6,855 nt of DNA. Origin: Spirochaetaceae bacterium (GTDB lineage: Bacteria > Spirochaetota > Spirochaetia > Treponematales > Breznakiellaceae). How positions within the stretch are numbered: position 1 is the first letter of the stretch; every line of letters begins with the position of its first letter. Positions 6,032 through 6,855 of this stretch are shown here, one piece after another. Under the pieces are notes generated by a model, which worked only from the letters and a program-made list of their open reading frames with translations, was not told the DNA's origin and did not search any database. The stretch lies in assembly GCA_031265635.1 (NCBI GenBank), contig JAISCK010000040.1, forward strand, positions 1 through 6,855. Direction: 5' to 3'. Made by a program: the position numbers and the translations under genes.

Positions 6032-6855
6032 AGCATCGCCCTGGTCCTTCGTTCCAAATCTATAACCTTCTGAACATTCCTGTTCCGGGTATCCTGGAGC
6101 AGTTCCTGGAGAATACCATAGGCGTTAATATACCTGCCCTGGGTAAATTCCTGCTGGGCTCTCTTGAATTTTACCTCCGCGTCGGCAGTCAGCACATACT
6201 GGGCAATACCACTGCCGCCACCGCTGCCGCCTATGATAGAAACAATGGTACTTTTCAGCGCCATGGCCTGCTCGTTATTGGGGTTCAGGCTCAGGGCCTG
6301 GTTTACAGTACCCAGGGCTATTTCCATCTGGACCTGGCTGTTGGCCGCGGTGTCCACCAGGGTCCGGGCTTCGCGGGTAAGTTCCATGGAACGGGCAAGG
6401 GCCGCGGGATCAGGCGGAGGGGGCCGTAAGCCTATAAGGATTTCCGCCTCGGTCAGGGCGGCCTGTATGCCGGGATAACCGGGGTTGATGGCAGCCAGGT
6501 CCTGGAGATCGGCGAATTGCTCGGTCGCCGCCTGCCTGAGCTGCCTTATGAGGGCCATATCATTGGTAAAGCGGTCCCGGAACATGGCGGGAAAGGTCGC
6601 CGGATCAGTTACCTGGGCTATCCTGAGTTGGAGTATGCTGGCGTCCTGATTGACCGGGAACATGAGCTTTACTTCTTCGGTTTTCTGCTGCGCCCGGGAG
6701 AGGCTTTCCAGCCCCCCGGAACGGCGGCCCTGATTGATAAGACTGATGCCTTCGTTATAGGACTTGTGGGCGTCGCTCAAAAGCTGGCTCATTTCAGAAT
6801 AGAGGGGAGCGGTAACCGGGATAATCCGCCCGGAGCGGAGGGTTACGGCATTGCG
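6028..6855 (-). CDS. TPR-like helical protein, C-terminal part (start beyond window)
   Basis: The frame is open without a stop from the TGA at 6030-6028 to the window edge, giving at least 275 residues. The first in-frame ATG (6792) has no Shine-Dalgarno sequence, and the 21 codons before it read as normal protein (ending VTAPLYSE), so the true start is most likely upstream of the window. The visible part is almost all helix. Counting from the Met at 6792, TPR-like pairs occur near 7-40 (AHKSYNEGISLINQG), 140-181 (ALSLNPNNEQA, a typical TPR turn) and 207-250 (FTQGRYINAYGILQELL). A PPPPDP segment (124-129) and a glycine-rich linker (188-195) separate them. TPR proteins act as protein-protein scaffolds; nothing catalytic is visible. 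The stop overlaps the start of the phosphatase gene (ATGA), suggesting coupled translation and a shared pathway. It could be a cytoplasmic adaptor or the tail of a larger envelope protein; the missing N-terminus would decide. Confidence 0.8.
   Translation of the reverse strand, partial: RNAVTLRSGRIIPVTAPLYSEMSQLLSDAHKSYNEGISLINQGRRSGGLESLSRAQQKTEEVKLMFPVNQDASILQLRIAQVTDPATFPAMFRDRFTNDMALIRQLRQAATEQFADLQDLAAINPGYPGIQAALTEAEILIGLRPPPPDPAALARSMELTREARTLVDTAANSQVQMEIALGTVNQALSLNPNNEQAMALKSTIVSIIGGSGGGSGIAQYVLTADAEVKFKRAQQEFTQGRYINAYGILQELLQDTRNRNVQKVIDLERRTRAML

Noticed and set aside
1..6855. CRISPR array, insertion sequence or phage module
   Set aside because: I saw no regularly spaced repeats, no transposase or integrase, and no terminal inverted repeats with target duplications.

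Overview
The window most likely comes from a spirochaete of the Treponema group. The main evidence is the partial 16S rRNA at the left edge: read on the minus strand it carries the GCAGCAGCTAAGAATATTCC segment and the GGCGGCGCGTCTTAAGCATG start typical of treponemes. Base composition is fairly GC-rich for that group, which would suit the environmental or insect-gut lineages better than the low-GC oral species, but I cannot name a species from this alone.

Everything I support is on the minus strand, so transcription runs from high to low coordinates. From right to left: (1) 6855-6028, the 3' part of a TPR-like helical protein whose start lies outside the window; (2) 6031-1412, a 1539-residue membrane protein that joins an extracytoplasmic Asp-box beta-propeller and Ig/FN3-like domains to a complete membrane sensor-HAMP-SpoIIE/PP2C phosphatase; (3) 1387-998, a small, lysine-rich, phasin-like helical protein with a 22-residue tandem repeat. 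The first two genes overlap by 4 bases (ATGA) and the third follows after a 24-base gap with a strong Shine-Dalgarno sequence, so the three look like one operon. A weak AT-rich terminator lies at the end of gene 3.

From about 1000 to 398 there is no credible gene. This stretch holds a possible weak promoter overlapping the operon terminator, a cluster of inverted repeats (two followed by short U-runs, so terminator-like), a convincing sigma70-type promoter (TTGACA near 705-710) and a leader of about 275 bases with GC-rich hairpins and a boxA-like element. It leads into the 16S rRNA gene (398 to 1 and beyond).

Functionally, the large protein is best read as a transmembrane serine phosphatase. 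By analogy with RsbU/SpoIIE proteins it would control a partner-switching (anti-sigma antagonist) pathway in response to something sensed outside the cytoplasmic membrane. No cognate anti-sigma kinase or STAS antagonist is visible here. The most unusual points are the two-module build of this protein, an insertion of roughly 100 or more residues before the final DD motif of the phosphatase, the 22-residue repeat of the small protein, and the dense hairpin array in front of the rRNA promoter.
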